DNA from: Sulfurimonas sediminis
Lineage (GTDB): Bacteria; Campylobacterota; Campylobacteria; Campylobacterales; Sulfurimonadaceae
Reading direction: 5' to 3'
Assembly: GCF_014905115.1 (NCBI RefSeq)
Contig: NZ_CP041235.1
Coordinates: forward strand, 496,001-560,000
DNA length: 64,000 nucleotides
Shown: piece after piece, positions 8,952-18,782 of the stretch
Layout: every line of letters begins with the position of its first letter
Numbering within the stretch: the first letter of the stretch is position 1
Program-made: the position numbers and the translations under genes
The notes under the pieces: generated by a model
Told to the model about the DNA's origin: nothing
The model's database searches: none
Seen by the model: only the letters and a program-made list of their open reading frames with translations

Positions 8952-10241
8952 ATGAACGAAAACATATATTTGGCAGTCATTGCTTTTTTAGGCATCTCTT
9001 TTTTAGTGCTTTTATATTTATATATGAAACTAAAGAGTGAAAAAGAGGCTTTACATGTAAAGGCTGAGGAGTTGCAAAACTCTTATTTTGCATTGAGAGA
9101 TAATTACGAACAGCTAAAAGAAGACTACAATGCCTTGGAGATTGAATATGCGGTTTTAAGTGCAAGATATAATGATGAGATGAAAGCATCGGCTGAGAAA
9201 TTGGAAGTTTTACAAAAAGCAAAAGAGGAACTTTCACAGGAATTTAAACTACTGGCAAATAAGATTTTTGAAGACAAGTCAAAACAGTTCAGCACTGCAA
9301 ACAAAGAGCAGTTGGAGTTGTTGTTAAAACCTTTTCGTGAACAGATAACGAATTTTTCAAAAGAGGCAAGAGAACAGTTTGAAGTGGAACTCAAAGACCG
9401 TCATCTGCTCAAAGATGAACTCTTTCGACTCAAACAGATGAATGAAACCCTGGCACAAGAAGCACTCAATTTGACAAATGCCCTCAAGGGTGAAAACAAA
9501 ACACAGGGAAATTGGGGCGAATTGGTTTTGGAAAATATCTTGGAACAATCTGGTCTTCGTAAGGGGATAGAGTATGAGCTTCAGGCCACACTCAAGTCAA
9601 ACGAGGGTAAAACATACCGACCTGATGTCATCATTCATATGCCGCAAAAGCGAGATATTATAGTGGATTCGAAAGTTTCACTGACTGCGTATGAACGATT
9701 TGTCAATGCGGATGAACCTGAAGAAAAAGCAAAAGCTTTAAAAGAGCATATATCAAGTATCTCTTCACATATAAAAGAGCTGAGTGCAAAAAAATATGAA
9801 AAACTTGAAGGGGTTAATACTCTTGATTTTGTTTTGCTTTTTATGCCGATAGAGGGTGCTTTTTTATTGGCACTTGAACAAGATGGTGAATTTTTTAAAC
9901 GGGCGTATGAAAATAACATTTTAGTCGTATCTCCATCGACTCTGCTTGTTACACTTAGAACTATTGAGCATATCTGGCGAACACAGAGACAGGAGGAACA
10001 TGCAAAAAAGATAGCTGCAGAAGCCGAAGCGATGTATGACAAACTCGTATTGTTTGTTGAAGAGATGAAACATATAGGAAACTATTTGCAAAAGACGCAG
10101 GACTCTTATGACAAGGCGATGAACAGACTCAGCACTGGGCGAGGCAATGTTATAAAAAGAGCGCAAAATATGAAAGCACTGGGATTGAAGCCGAAAAAAG
10201 AGTTGCCACTCAAGAGTGAAGATGATGGAGAAGATACATGA
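8952..10241 (+). CDS. rmuC: DNA recombination protein RmuC
   Basis: 429-aa RmuC-family protein. An N-terminal membrane segment (residues 5-25) leads into a long coiled coil (about 30-180), then the RmuC nuclease-like domain with QGNWGELVLENILEQSGL and the PDVIIHMP...IVDSKVSLTAYERF segment, a PD-(D/E)xK-like core. RmuC limits inversion at short inverted repeats. The next small ORF overlaps its stop by 4 bp. A -10-like TATAAT lies upstream near 8920. Confidence 0.94.
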   Translation: MNENIYLAVIAFLGISFLVLLYLYMKLKSEKEALHVKAEELQNSYFALRDNYEQLKEDYNALEIEYAVLSARYNDEMKASAEKLEVLQKAKEELSQEFKLLANKIFEDKSKQFSTANKEQLELLLKPFREQITNFSKEAREQFEVELKDRHLLKDELFRLKQMNETLAQEALNLTNALKGENKTQGNWGELVLENILEQSGLRKGIEYELQATLKSNEGKTYRPDVIIHMPQKRDIIVDSKVSLTAYERFVNADEPEEKAKALKEHISSISSHIKELSAKKYEKLEGVNTLDFVLLFMPIEGAFLLALEQDGEFFKRAYENNILVVSPSTLLVTLRTIEHIWRTQRQEEHAKKIAAEAEAMYDKLVLFVEEMKHIGNYLQKTQDSYDKAMNRLSTGRGNVIKRAQNMKALGLKPKKELPLKSEDDGEDT

Positions 10242-10429
10242 AAATAGAGACAAGATACAATTATGAAAAGAGCTGGACGCTGACACCTGAGAAGGATATT
10301 GTAAAAATAATAGAAGTAGAAATAGGCAATGATGATGTGCAAGGCGTGCTTGGCTATATAAAAGAGGCAATAAAAGATGGCAAAGAGATAAGCGTGGCTA
10401 CATGTAAATTCAGAAGAAAAAAGGATTAA
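10238..10429 (+). CDS. Small hypothetical protein downstream of rmuC
   Basis: 63-aa protein overlapping rmuC by an ATGA junction and ending 1 bp before the DoxX gene, which favours a real, translationally coupled gene. It has alternating charged and hydrophobic residues (KIIEVEIGNDDVQGVLGYIKEAIKDGKEI) and a basic tail (CKFRRKKD). No signal peptide or membrane segment is visible. I do not recognise the family. Confidence 0.65.
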   Translation: MKIETRYNYEKSWTLTPEKDIVKIIEVEIGNDDVQGVLGYIKEAIKDGKEISVATCKFRRKKD

Positions 10430-10430
10430 A

Positions 10431-10817
10431 ATGTTTCAAAATCCGGATATTGCAAAGTTATTACTACGGTTAAGTTTAGGTGTATTGATACTTTTTCACG
10501 GGATTCATAAGCTTATATATGGAATTAGCGGTGTCAAAAGTATGGTTGTCAGTGCAGGCTTGCCTGAGTTTTTGGCCTATGGTGTGTATGTCGGAGAGTT
10601 GATTACGCCTATATTTATTATATTAGGATTATACGCGAGAGTCGCGGCAGCCATTTTATCGGTGAATATGCTTGTTGCCATTTATCTGGCATATGGATTT
10701 TCCCTGACACTCTCAAAATTTGGCGGTTTGGCTTGGGAAACCCCCTTGCTTTATTTGATAATGTCTTTACTTGTTGTCTTGCTTGGAAGCGGAAAATACG
10801 CCGTAAATTCCAAATAG
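10431..10817 (+). CDS. DoxX-family membrane protein
   Basis: 128-aa integral membrane protein with four predicted helices. The N-terminal LLLRLSLGVLILFHGIHKLIYG segment and the following GLPEFLAYGVYVGELITP are typical of the DoxX/DoxD-like family. Members are linked to thiosulfate:quinone oxidoreductase subunits or redox stress systems in other organisms; the role here is unknown. The gene is the last of a coupled rmuC-63aa-doxX unit and is followed by a REP-like repeat pair. Confidence 0.85.
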   Translation: MFQNPDIAKLLLRLSLGVLILFHGIHKLIYGISGVKSMVVSAGLPEFLAYGVYVGELITPIFIILGLYARVAAAILSVNMLVAIYLAYGFSLTLSKFGGLAWETPLLYLIMSLLVVLLGSGKYAVNSK

Positions 10818-10843
10818 AAAATGAAGATTTTAAAGCCTAAAGC

Positions 10844-10945
10844 CGCCGGCACTGAAGTACCGGTTCCAAATAAATGCTTAACTTAATGGCATTGATGGGT
10901 TCCGAAAAAGCCGTTTAATCGGAATCGGTACTTTAGTGCCGACTG
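10844..10945. repeat. REP-like inverted pair 2
   Basis: GCCGGCACTGAAGTACCGGTT at 10844-10864 and its near-inverse GGAATCGGTACTTTAGTGCC at 10921-10940 form an inverted pair around a 50-bp centre. The centre also contains a lone copy of the IS terminal repeat. Confidence 0.75.
10876..10894 (+). repeat. Lone near-copy of the IS4-family terminal repeat
   Basis: GCTTAACTTAATGGCATTG differs at one position from the 19-bp terminal repeat of the IS copies at 932 and 50146. No transposase remnant surrounds it. It lies between two REP-like arms, so it may be the scar of an excised or deleted element. Confidence 0.6.
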
Positions 10946-10987
10946 TTAGGGTGTAAAAGTTTAAATTTTATGAAGTGACAGGGAAAG

Positions 10988-11545
10988 CTACGGATGTTTT
11001 ACTTTTACAGTAGAATTCAAACTCCACCCGATAAGCAACATACAAACAATAACTCCGTATGCCGGTAGAATTTCATAGGCATTGAGCAGATAGACAAGCC
11101 AAAGAAGAATCGCTCCAAGCGGGGTAGGTACGCCTGTAAAATACTTGTCAACTGCGCCTGCATCGGTATGCAAATTAAAATGAATAAGACGGCGCAGTCC
11201 CGAAATCACATAGTATATACTGGAAATTGCCGCTAAAAGCAGCCAAAATCCATGTAAAGAGGGTGCATAAGAGGCTTGAAAAATCAAAAATACAGGCACA
11301 AGTACAAAACTTAAAAAATCTGCAAAGCTGTCAAGCTGCACACCAAACTCATTGGACAGCTTATACTTTCTGGCAATTTTTCCGTCAAATATATCAAAAG
11401 CACCGCCTATCCATGCCAAAATTATCGCCAAAGTAAAGTTGTTCTGTGTGATAAAATAAGTTGCAAGGAGTCCTGCTGTGATGTTGACAAAGGTAAACAT
11501 ATTTGCGAGGTTGAAGTGAGAAGAGGGTGTCCATAAAAATTTCAT
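10988..11545 (-). CDS. pssA: CDP-alcohol phosphatidyltransferase (phosphatidylserine synthase-like)
   Basis: 185-aa integral membrane enzyme of the CDP-alcohol phosphatidyltransferase family. The signature D-x2-DG-x2-AR-x8-G-x3-D-x3-D is complete in DIFDGKIARKYK...FGVQLDSFAD (about residues 51-76). Six hydrophobic helices are predicted. The N-terminus and the short length resemble Campylobacterota CDP-diacylglycerol-serine O-phosphatidyltransferases, but the serine specificity is inferred. It stands alone on the minus strand, convergent with doxX across a REP pair. Confidence 0.82.
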   Translation of the reverse strand: MKFLWTPSSHFNLANMFTFVNITAGLLATYFITQNNFTLAIILAWIGGAFDIFDGKIARKYKLSNEFGVQLDSFADFLSFVLVPVFLIFQASYAPSLHGFWLLLAAISSIYYVISGLRRLIHFNLHTDAGAVDKYFTGVPTPLGAILLWLVYLLNAYEILPAYGVIVCMLLIGWSLNSTVKVKHP

Positions 11546-11610
11546 ATAAGTAGTAGCCTTTGTAAAATATTAATGAAATTATAGCAAAATCATATTAAAC
11601 AAAAGATATA

Positions 11611-11639
11611 TTAATGATATATACTATCAATATCATTAA
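11611..11639. promoter_or_regulatory. Possible Fur operator upstream of the porin-feoAB cluster
   Basis: TTAATGATAT and ATATCATTAA form a perfect 10-bp inverted repeat with a 9-bp centre. The composition resembles AT-rich Fur boxes, and the site precedes a porin gene followed by feoA and feoB. Fur control is inferred from this context. Confidence 0.45.
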
Positions 11640-11698
11640 GCTCTCTGTAAGTAGAAGTGAATTATTATTTGCAAGTCAAAATTACAAATAGGAATTTT

Positions 11699-12970
11699 AT
11701 GCTAAAAATTATTAGATTCAGTATATTATATTTTTCTTTTACAGCATTGCTGAGTGCTGCCGAACACACATCAGTCAATGAGAAACGTCTTCACTCTGTA
11801 AGAAAAAATATAGACAAAGAGGCTTTGATGCAGGTGAAAAAAGTTTCTGCAACAAATAATATTGAACATATGTTTGAAGATGCCAGAATCTCAGGTCAGC
11901 TTAGGACCATGTTTGCCGGATATGAGCAAAAAGAACAAAATGTGGAGAATAATTATGCGACTGCAGTTGGCGGCAAATTAAAGTATGAGTTGGCAGAGTT
12001 GCAGGGTTTTAATGCGGGTGCGGCTGTTTACATATCACATGATCTTGGCTTTGCAACAGGTGAGGGGATTCGGCACAACAGTGAACTCTCTTCAGGTGAC
12101 GGCAGTTATACGCAGCTTGCCGAGGCATATATAAATTATAAATATAAAGCGTTTAATATAAGGGCAGGACGCCAGATTTTAGACACCCCATTGGCCGACA
12201 GTGATGATATACGTATGATAAGTAATACTTTTGAAGCGTATGTTGCATCTTATTCGGATGGCGGCTTGGAGATGATGGCCGGGAATATTCAGTCATGGCA
12301 GGGAGTTGATGCCGGACTGGATACTCCATGGGAAAAGACGGGTAGCCGAGGGACAAATTTTGGCGGTCTGAGTTATCATGATGTATGGGAATTAAATCTT
12401 TGGTATTATAATATTACAGATGTTACAAATGCATTTTATTTTGATGGAGGGATTCAGTACCATTTTAATGAGGATATGATACTTCACTGTGTTTTGCAGT
12501 ATTTAAATGAAACAGAGTTGGCTTCAAGTGCTTATGACACTACGATTTACGGCGGATTGTTTGAATTTGTAGTAAAGGGAATCAGTTTGAGCATTGCCTA
12601 TGATAAATCTTTAAACAAAGCTGCCACAGCAAGTTTTAGCGGATTTGGCGGAGGCACACTTTTTAGCAGTATGGATACCCTCATATTGGATGATATTGCG
12701 GATGACAGGGATGCACATGCTTTTGTATCCTCAATTGGTTATACAACAGATGTTTTTACTCTCTTATATGCCTACGGTGATTTTAAAGGAAATGCAAACA
12801 GTTTGGGTGTGAAAGCACATATAATAGAACAGGATGTAAGTTTAGAGTATAATATAGACAATGAATTATTGTTTGCATGTGTATACAGTATGCAAAAAGA
12901 TAAAGAAAACTTTGTAAATACAGACCATGACTGGAATCGTATACAGTTTATGGTTAATTATAATTTTTAA
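11699..12970 (+). CDS. OprD/Opr-like outer membrane porin
   Basis: 423-aa outer membrane protein. A signal peptide is visible (LKIIRFSILYFSFTALLSAAEH), then an N-terminal segment and a beta-barrel with alternating aromatic strands ending in YNF, a typical outer-membrane C-terminus. The ATG at 11699 gives a clean signal peptide and follows AATAGGAAT; a GTG at 11657 would add an implausible extension. The gene starts a cluster with feoA and feoB and may admit ferrous iron or another substrate. A Fur-like inverted repeat lies upstream. Confidence 0.82.
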   Translation: MLKIIRFSILYFSFTALLSAAEHTSVNEKRLHSVRKNIDKEALMQVKKVSATNNIEHMFEDARISGQLRTMFAGYEQKEQNVENNYATAVGGKLKYELAELQGFNAGAAVYISHDLGFATGEGIRHNSELSSGDGSYTQLAEAYINYKYKAFNIRAGRQILDTPLADSDDIRMISNTFEAYVASYSDGGLEMMAGNIQSWQGVDAGLDTPWEKTGSRGTNFGGLSYHDVWELNLWYYNITDVTNAFYFDGGIQYHFNEDMILHCVLQYLNETELASSAYDTTIYGGLFEFVVKGISLSIAYDKSLNKAATASFSGFGGGTLFSSMDTLILDDIADDRDAHAFVSSIGYTTDVFTLLYAYGDFKGNANSLGVKAHIIEQDVSLEYNIDNELLFACVYSMQKDKENFVNTDHDWNRIQFMVNYNF

Positions 12971-12989
12971 AAAAGATAAAGTGAATATA

Positions 12990-13217
12990 ATGAAAAAATT
13001 AATAGACTGCGAAAAAGGCGAAAAAGTAAAGGTTTTAAAGTTGGCAACAAATTATGACTTGAAACAAAGACTTATCTCCTTTGGAATTATGAAAGATACA
13101 CAACTGCAGGTATTAGAACATGCCCCGCGAAAAAAAACGATAGAAGTAAAAGTCGGAAAAATGCGAATTGCCTTACGTGCCGAAGAAGCAGAACTTATTG
13201 AGGTTGAAACAATATGA
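12990..13217 (+). CDS. feoA: Ferrous iron transport protein A
   Basis: 75-aa SH3-like FeoA, a cytosolic partner of the FeoB ferrous iron transporter. The start at ATG 12990 gives the normal family length; the longer ORF overlaps the porin. It lies 19 bp after the porin stop and overlaps feoB by 4 bp (ATGA), so the two are translationally coupled. Confidence 0.92.
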   Translation: MKKLIDCEKGEKVKVLKLATNYDLKQRLISFGIMKDTQLQVLEHAPRKKTIEVKVGKMRIALRAEEAELIEVETI

Positions 13218-15355
13218 ATGAAGAAACGAAAGTATGTCCCATTATTGCCAACCATATTAAAGTAGCACTGGTTGGACAGCCTAATGTCGGTAAAAGTATG
13301 CTGATTAACTCCGTGTCCAATGCACACTTACATGTAGGAAACTTTTCCGGTGTGACAGTGGATAAAACTGAGGTGCTTTTTGACTATAAAGAGTACCATT
13401 TTACTGTGGTTGATTTGCCGGGAACCTATGCCTTTACAGATTATACTATAGAAGAGAGAGTGACAAGAGATTATCTCTGTGCGGAAGACTATGATATTAT
13501 TATCAATGTCGTAGATTCTACAAATCTGGAAAAAAATCTCCAACTCACAGCGGAACTTTTTACGATGAGCAAAAAGATGGTCATTGCCCTGAACATGAGT
13601 GACGAGGCGGATAAAGAGGGCATAGAGATAAATGCCGAGTATATGTCTGAACTGCTCAATATTGCCTGTGTGAAAGTTTCTGCGGCACAAAAAACCGGGA
13701 TAGAAGAGTTGATAGATACGGTTGTTGAGGTGCATGAAAAGCCTAAAGTCGATCCTAAGCTTGTATTTAGCGAACCAGTTGAAGAAGAGATACAAAAGAT
13801 AGTCTCTTATCTGAAAAAACACAAATATGAAGCAAAAAACAGTTATAGAAATATAGCTATCAATCTTTTAAAGGAAAACAGAAAAACCTATGAAAAACTG
13901 CATGATGATCCTATTTGGATAGAGTTGCAGCCTATTTTAATAGAAGCATCCAAGCACATAGAATTGCATCATGATACTGATGATATTAAAGAAGCTTTTG
14001 CAGAAGAATATGCCTCTTTTAATCGAGGTATTGTAGCTGAAGTTGTGAAAGTGACAAAACAGGAAAAAGAAAAAAAGACAATTACGGAAAGGATTGATTC
14101 TGTTTTGATTCATCCAATTTACGGAATTCCTATATTTTTGTTTTTAATGTGGGGACTTTTTCAGTTGACTTTTGTTCTGGGTGCAGTACCTATGGAGTGG
14201 ATTGACGGATTTTTTGGTTGGTTTGGAGATGCAATCGGCGCTACAATTACTAATGAAGATATACGCTCTTTGGTTGTTGACGGGCTTATTGCAGGAGTGG
14301 GAGCAGTTGTGCTTTTTACACCGAATATCATTATCCTCTTTATAGGAATAGCCTTGCTTGAGAGTACCGGTTACATGTCACGAGTCGCTTTTTTGCTCGA
14401 TGGATTTTTTCATAAATTTGGTTTGCACGGGCAGAGTTTTATTCCTTTGGTAACCGGTTTTGGATGTTCCATTCCGGCTTATATGAGTGCGAGAATTCTT
14501 AAAAATGACAGAGACAGACTGCTCACACTTTTTATCATCAGTTTTATGTCTTGTGGGGCAAGACTACCTGTATACGTGCTTTTTGCCGGTGCTTTTTTTA
14601 GTGAGTCAATTGCGGGTAATGTACTCTTTGCGATTTATATAACCGGAGCGATGCTCGGTCTCATTGCTGCCAAAGTTTTGAAAATGACAGCATTCAAAGG
14701 CGTAGATGAACCCTTTGTTATGGAGATGCCAAAGTACCGTTTGCCATCATTCAAGCTTGTTTGGCATACGGTAGTTTCAAAAACATTGATGTATTTGAAA
14801 AAAGCGGGAACTTTTATTGCCGGAGCTACCATACTTATCTGGTTTTTGAGTAATTATCCACATAATATGGAGTTAGAAAAAAAATATGCAGTAAAAATAG
14901 AACAGGCACAAACAGCAGATGAAAAAGCGAAATTGACAAATGAATTTGCAAGTAAAAATTTGCAACAGAGCTACTTGGGGCGAATAGGTGCATTTTCTGA
15001 GCCACTTTTTCGTCCGATTGGACTGGATTGGAAAATGGCAGTTGCTCTTGAGACTGGTTTGGCAGCAAAAGAGGTTATTGTATCAACACTTGGTGTGTTG
15101 TATGCATTGGGTGAGAATGTTGATGAGACAAGTTATTCATTAAAAGATGCCATTAGTAAAAATATCTCTTTTGCCTCGGCTGTGGCATTTATAGTGATTA
15201 TTATGGTGTATCTTCCGTGTTTTGCTGCTTCTGTTGTATTTACTCGTGAAGCAGGCGGTGTGAAGTATTTCTTTTATCTGTTGGCATTTACGAGTATCAC
15301 GGCATATACTCTTGCTTTTTTGGCATATCATATAACACTCTTACTGGGTTATTAA
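13214..15355 (+). CDS. feoB: Ferrous iron transport protein B
   Basis: 713-aa Fe(II) transporter of the inner membrane. The N-terminal G domain has G1 GQPNVGKS (21-28), G3 DLPGTY and the G4-like NMSD. It is followed by a helical linker and a membrane domain with Gate motifs, including FGCSIPAYMSAR and SFMSCGARLPVYVLF. Length and domain order are complete. It overlaps feoA and is followed after 33 bp by a response regulator. Confidence 0.97.
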   Translation: MNEETKVCPIIANHIKVALVGQPNVGKSMLINSVSNAHLHVGNFSGVTVDKTEVLFDYKEYHFTVVDLPGTYAFTDYTIEERVTRDYLCAEDYDIIINVVDSTNLEKNLQLTAELFTMSKKMVIALNMSDEADKEGIEINAEYMSELLNIACVKVSAAQKTGIEELIDTVVEVHEKPKVDPKLVFSEPVEEEIQKIVSYLKKHKYEAKNSYRNIAINLLKENRKTYEKLHDDPIWIELQPILIEASKHIELHHDTDDIKEAFAEEYASFNRGIVAEVVKVTKQEKEKKTITERIDSVLIHPIYGIPIFLFLMWGLFQLTFVLGAVPMEWIDGFFGWFGDAIGATITNEDIRSLVVDGLIAGVGAVVLFTPNIIILFIGIALLESTGYMSRVAFLLDGFFHKFGLHGQSFIPLVTGFGCSIPAYMSARILKNDRDRLLTLFIISFMSCGARLPVYVLFAGAFFSESIAGNVLFAIYITGAMLGLIAAKVLKMTAFKGVDEPFVMEMPKYRLPSFKLVWHTVVSKTLMYLKKAGTFIAGATILIWFLSNYPHNMELEKKYAVKIEQAQTADEKAKLTNEFASKNLQQSYLGRIGAFSEPLFRPIGLDWKMAVALETGLAAKEVIVSTLGVLYALGENVDETSYSLKDAISKNISFASAVAFIVIIMVYLPCFAASVVFTREAGGVKYFFYLLAFTSITAYTLAFLAYHITLLLGY

Positions 15356-15388
15356 CCCATTATTAGATTAGATTGGTTAAAATAAATT

Positions 15389-16051
15389 ATGCAAAAAATA
15401 TTAATGATTGAAGATGACTTGGAATTAGCAGAGATACTTACAGAGTATCTTGAACAATTTGAGTTTGAGGTTGTCACTGAAGATGACCCTTTTAAAGCAG
15501 TAAGTATATTAAAGTTAGAACCTTTTGATTTGGTTATACTGGACTTGACCTTACCTGGTATGGATGGACTTGAAGTATGTGAGGCAATTCGCGAACGGCA
15601 AGATATTCCTATAATCATTTCAAGTGCACGAAGTGATGTGACAGACAAGATAAAAGCACTTGAACTCGGTGCGGATGATTACCTGCCAAAACCCTATGAC
15701 CCAAGAGAACTTGAGGCAAGGATTCACTCAGTACTGCGTCGTTATGAGGCAAAAAGTGAAGAAAAAGCCGAATCCAAGAGTGATTTTAAATGCGATAAAG
15801 AGACGATGACCATTACTTATAAAGGTCGCAAGATTGAGCTGACAAATGCAGAGTTTGGAATATTGTCTTATATGATAAGCAAACAGGGTCTGGTTGTCTC
15901 TCGTGAAGATTTGATTCACAATGTCAATGCCATTAATGAAGACTCCTCCAACAAAAGTATAGATGTAATGGTCGGACGGATAAGAAACAAACTCGGAGAC
16001 AAATCGCTTATAGAGTCTGTCCGCGGCGTAGGATACAAACTTCTCAAATGA
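15389..16051 (+). CDS. OmpR-family response regulator
   Basis: 220-aa two-component regulator. The receiver domain (1-115) has the acidic pair D9/D10, phospho-acceptor D52 (LVILDLTLPG) and the conserved Lys in LPKPYDP. A winged-helix DNA-binding domain follows (about 130-220, ending ESVRGVGYKLLK). It overlaps the histidine kinase gene by 4 bp. Its position after feoB suggests an iron- or envelope-related regulon, which is an inference; it resembles the ArsR-type regulators of Helicobacter. Confidence 0.93.
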   Translation: MQKILMIEDDLELAEILTEYLEQFEFEVVTEDDPFKAVSILKLEPFDLVILDLTLPGMDGLEVCEAIRERQDIPIIISSARSDVTDKIKALELGADDYLPKPYDPRELEARIHSVLRRYEAKSEEKAESKSDFKCDKETMTITYKGRKIELTNAEFGILSYMISKQGLVVSREDLIHNVNAINEDSSNKSIDVMVGRIRNKLGDKSLIESVRGVGYKLLK

Positions 16052-17328
16052 TTAAGCGGCATGCTGTTTTACTCACAGTACTTTTTGTACTTGTTGTCTC
16101 GTTGGCGAGCCTGAGTGCAATCTTTTGGGAGTTTTACAAACTCAACAAAGAACAGTATATCAACCATATTTTTACAAAATACTCAGTTATTACCCAAATA
16201 TACCGTGAACATCAGCAGCGCCAAAGTTCTGAAATTATGCTTGAAGCAAATTTGGCTGTGTATAATCTTGAAGTTACCAAAGATGAAAAACTGAAAAAAA
16301 AGATATTTGAAAAAGGAAAAGTTCTCAAAAGAGAGGGGTTTAAAAGTTTTAAAACATCCCTGCTTATCAATGACAAAGGCTTATACACGAAAAATATCGT
16401 AACAAACCTTAGAGCGACTATGATTCAGTATAAAAGAAATATCTACTTTCATATAGAAACACCAAGTGGTGATATCCTGATTAGAGACAATGATCTAAAA
16501 CCTTACAGCTATATAAATTTGCTCTATTCGTATATAACAATATTTATGATTATCAGCCTCTCTTTTATTCTGATACTTCAAAGACTACGCCCTCTCATTA
16601 GATTGAGAAAAAAGATTGAGTTGTACGGTAACGGAAATATGGACATCTCTTTTAAAACAAACCGTGAAGATGAAATTGGTGCTGTTGCAAATGAACTTGA
16701 AAATGCACGACAGAAAATAAACACTGTGTTGGAATCCCGTACACTTTTTTTGAGAAATTTGATGCATGAATTGAAAACGCCTATAGCCAAAGGGACTATC
16801 GCCACACAGATGCTTGATTCGCAAAAACAAAAAGACAGATTCAGCTCTATTTTTAAACGCCTGGAAACACTTGTGACTGAATTTGCAATGATAGAAGAGG
16901 TGACAAGTCTGAGCGATAAAAAAGATTTTTCCGAGTACAGGCTGCTTGATGTAATTGATGGAGCTATAGATATGGCTATGGTTGACAAAGAACATGTCAC
17001 AGTAAAAATCAGCGGAAAAATAAAAGTACATGTAAACTACAGACTCTACACGACAGCTATTAAAAATATGATTGACAATGCCATGAAATATGCAAGTGAT
17101 TCGCATATTACAATTCTTATGAACGACAAAAACGAACTTTGTTTTGAAAGCAAAGGCGCATGTCTTTCACATCCTCTACAGTATTATATAGAGCCCTTTA
17201 CAAAAGACAACCCATCGAAAAACAGCTTTGGATTAGGACTCTATCTTGTTGACTCTATTCTCAAAGCACACGGACAGGTTTTGGCGCATGAGTATGAAAA
17301 CGGAGTCAACCGTTTTATATTCGCATAA
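16048..17328 (+). CDS. Sensor histidine kinase
   Basis: 426-aa membrane kinase. TM1 (about 7-28) and TM2 (about 155-180) bracket a periplasmic sensor of roughly 125 residues. A HAMP-like region is followed by the H box (NLMHELKTP, phospho-His near 240), N box (MIDNAMKYAS) and G box (NSFGLGLYLVDS). It is coupled to the response regulator by an ATGA overlap and lies 23 bp upstream of mltF, so envelope status may be one input. Confidence 0.93.
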   Translation: MIKRHAVLLTVLFVLVVSLASLSAIFWEFYKLNKEQYINHIFTKYSVITQIYREHQQRQSSEIMLEANLAVYNLEVTKDEKLKKKIFEKGKVLKREGFKSFKTSLLINDKGLYTKNIVTNLRATMIQYKRNIYFHIETPSGDILIRDNDLKPYSYINLLYSYITIFMIISLSFILILQRLRPLIRLRKKIELYGNGNMDISFKTNREDEIGAVANELENARQKINTVLESRTLFLRNLMHELKTPIAKGTIATQMLDSQKQKDRFSSIFKRLETLVTEFAMIEEVTSLSDKKDFSEYRLLDVIDGAIDMAMVDKEHVTVKISGKIKVHVNYRLYTTAIKNMIDNAMKYASDSHITILMNDKNELCFESKGACLSHPLQYYIEPFTKDNPSKNSFGLGLYLVDSILKAHGQVLAHEYENGVNRFIFA

Positions 17329-17351
17329 GTTTAAAAATGTAAACTAATGCA

Positions 17352-18782
17352 ATGAATAGATACATGTACAGTTTCATATTATTTGTTTTTGCACTCTCTT
17401 TTTTTGCATTTGGCTGGGTCAGCCATACTGCCTATGTACCCTATGAAAAAGAGCAGGAACAGACACTGCTTGATACAATTCGCGAAAACAAAACTTTAAA
17501 TGTTGTTCTGCTCAATGCTCCTTCGACCTACTATATAGGTCCGGACGGTCCACAGGGTTTTGAATATGATTTGCTGCAGTCATATGCAGAACATTTAGGA
17601 GCAGATTTAAATATTACAACAGCGCATACTGTCAAAGAAGCAATAGCACTCTCCAAAAACCCAAATATTCATATCACCTCTGCATCTTTGTCAAAAACAC
17701 CACACAGAGAAAAAAAATTTCATTTTGGACCTTCGTATTTTGAAGTCGAAGAGCAGGTGATTTGTAACAGAGGAATGTTGCGCGGATCAAATTTTCCAAG
17801 AAATGTGGAGGAGTTGGCAGGATTAAATATTATGGTAGGGGCTGACACAAGTTACAGTGAAACGATAAAATCACTTCAGGCAGACGGATATGAAATAAAT
17901 GCAACGACAACTTCAGAGTACTCCACAGAAGAGTTACTTGAAAAGGTTGCCAAACATGAGATAGACTGTACAATAGCCGATTCAAATATTTATGCACTTA
18001 ATTTGCGATATTTTCCTGAAATAGCACTTGCTTTTTCCATCAGTAAACGAGAACAGCTGGCATGGCTGCTCCCAAAAAATGCAAAAGAGCTTGAAGCTGA
18101 CATGTATGCCTGGCTCAATGATTACAACCAAAAAGGCAAGATGACACAGCTTAAAGACCACTATTACAGCTATATTCTTTTCTTTGATTATTATAATACA
18201 AAAATGTTTTACAAAAGAATGAAAAGCAGACTGCCAAAGTATGAAAAATATTTTAAGTATGCTGCAAAAAGATTTGATATTCCGTGGACACTGCTGGCAT
18301 CTGTTTCGTATCAGGAGTCACACTGGAATGCAAAAGCCAAAAGTTTTACAGGTGTTCGCGGGTTGATGATGCTGACACAGCGTACAGCAAAGATGTTAGG
18401 TGTGAAAAACAGATTGAATCCCAAAGAGAGTGTCATTGGCGGAACACGGCATTTAAAACAGATGATAAAATTTGTTCCCAAAGAGGTAGAAGGGGAGAAC
18501 AGACTAAAATTTGCCCTGGCTGCTTACAATATAGGTATGGGGCATATAAAAGATGCGCAAAAATTAGCAAAAAAACTTGGGCTAAACCCAAATATCTGGA
18601 GTGATTTGAAAATAGTACTGCCTCTGCTCTCACAAAAAAAGTATTACAGGACTCTGAAATACGGGTATGCAAGAGGAGCAGAGCCTGTAAAATATGTTGA
18701 GTCTATCTATAACTATAAAGATATTTTAGATAAACAAAACAAGGTGTTGAAAACTGATCTAGTGACTTCCAAGCTCCCCTAA
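17352..18782 (+). CDS. mltF: Membrane-bound lytic murein transglycosylase F
   Basis: 476-aa MltF-like protein. An N-terminal hydrophobic anchor (about 6-25) precedes a solute-binding-protein 3 domain (about 45-270) and a C-terminal SLT lysozyme-like domain. The catalytic Glu is in SVSYQESHW, followed by the [13 protein letters not shown] substrate motif. It cleaves peptidoglycan to 1,6-anhydro products in the periplasm. It completes the feoAB/two-component cluster. Its 3' end overlaps the convergent rsfS gene by 24 bp. Confidence 0.93.
   Translation: MNRYMYSFILFVFALSFFAFGWVSHTAYVPYEKEQEQTLLDTIRENKTLNVVLLNAPSTYYIGPDGPQGFEYDLLQSYAEHLGADLNITTAHTVKEAIALSKNPNIHITSASLSKTPHREKKFHFGPSYFEVEEQVICNRGMLRGSNFPRNVEELAGLNIMVGADTSYSETIKSLQADGYEINATTTSEYSTEELLEKVAKHEIDCTIADSNIYALNLRYFPEIALAFSISKREQLAWLLPKNAKELEADMYAWLNDYNQKGKMTQLKDHYYSYILFFDYYNTKMFYKRMKSRLPKYEKYFKYAAKRFDIPWTLLASVSYQESHWNAKAKSFTGVRGLMMLTQRTAKMLGVKNRLNPKESVIGGTRHLKQMIKFVPKEVEGENRLKFALAAYNIGMGHIKDAQKLAKKLGLNPNIWSDLKIVLPLLSQKKYYRTLKYGYARGAEPVKYVESIYNYKDILDKQNKVLKTDLVTSKLP

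Noticed and set aside
8720-8995. 91-codon minus-strand ORF overlapping the rmuC start
   Set aside because: It covers the rmuC promoter and first codons, has no ribosome binding site and low-complexity AT-rich translation.
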